Positions 5,603 through 5,603 of a stretch of DNA of 5,603 bases are shown piece after piece. This DNA comes from ANME-2 cluster archaeon (GTDB lineage: Archaea; Halobacteriota; Methanosarcinia; Methanosarcinales; Methanogasteraceae), in the NCBI GenBank assembly GCA_003601535.1, contig PIXW01000094.1, forward strand, positions 1 through 5,603, written 5' to 3'. Each line of letters begins with the position of its first letter. Position 1 is the first letter of the stretch. The translations under genes and the position numbers were made by a program. Under the pieces are notes generated by a model. It was not told where the DNA came from, made no database searches, and was given only the letters and a program-made list of their open reading frames with translations.

Positions 5603-5603
5603 C

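Overview
The window is a tightly packed, one-strand gene array, read right to left on the minus strand. It carries eight coding regions and no intergenic gap larger than about 23 bases. Several starts have Shine-Dalgarno (SD) sites of the AGGTG/GGTGA/GGAGG kind. That, together with the families present (DUF1156-type DNA methylase, HEPN/nucleotidyltransferase pair, PIN protein, an LQK..SWY..G protein), suggests an archaeon, probably a euryarchaeote. This is inference from gene content; there is no rRNA or other phylogenetic marker. Nothing on the plus strand looks coding, and I see no tRNA, IS element, CRISPR array, promoter or terminator. The operon promoter would lie beyond the right edge.

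In order of transcription: (1) 5602-4376, the C-terminal 408 residues of a DUF1156/COG1743-type adenine-specific DNA methylase with an intact DPPY motif; (2) 4364-3984, an unrecognised 126-residue protein; (3) 3960-2950, a 336-residue protein with a weak resemblance to Panacea/SocA-type antitoxin domains; (4) 2954-2319, a PIN-domain ribonuclease whose true start appears to be an ATT codon overlapping the stop of gene 3; (5) 2304-1852, a minimal nucleotidyltransferase; (6) 1839-1270, a winged-helix plus nucleotidyltransferase fusion; (7) 1265-726, a HEPN protein; (8) 724 to the left edge, a second DUF1156-type protein that keeps the family's N-terminal and C-terminal signatures but lacks the catalytic middle.

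The set reads as a defence-island segment. A DNA methylase gene is followed by toxin-antitoxin-like modules (a possible gene 3/PIN pair and the nucleotidyltransferase/HEPN set) and then by a rearranged second methylase relative. Points that most deserve checking are the mosaic left-hand methylase, with a sharp GC step at about base 360; a 39-base block shared between that gene and the start of gene 3, differing only by transitions; and the PIN gene, which loses its first catalytic aspartate if only ATG/GTG/TTG starts are allowed. Whether these genes act as one system or are co-located modules cannot be settled from sequence alone.
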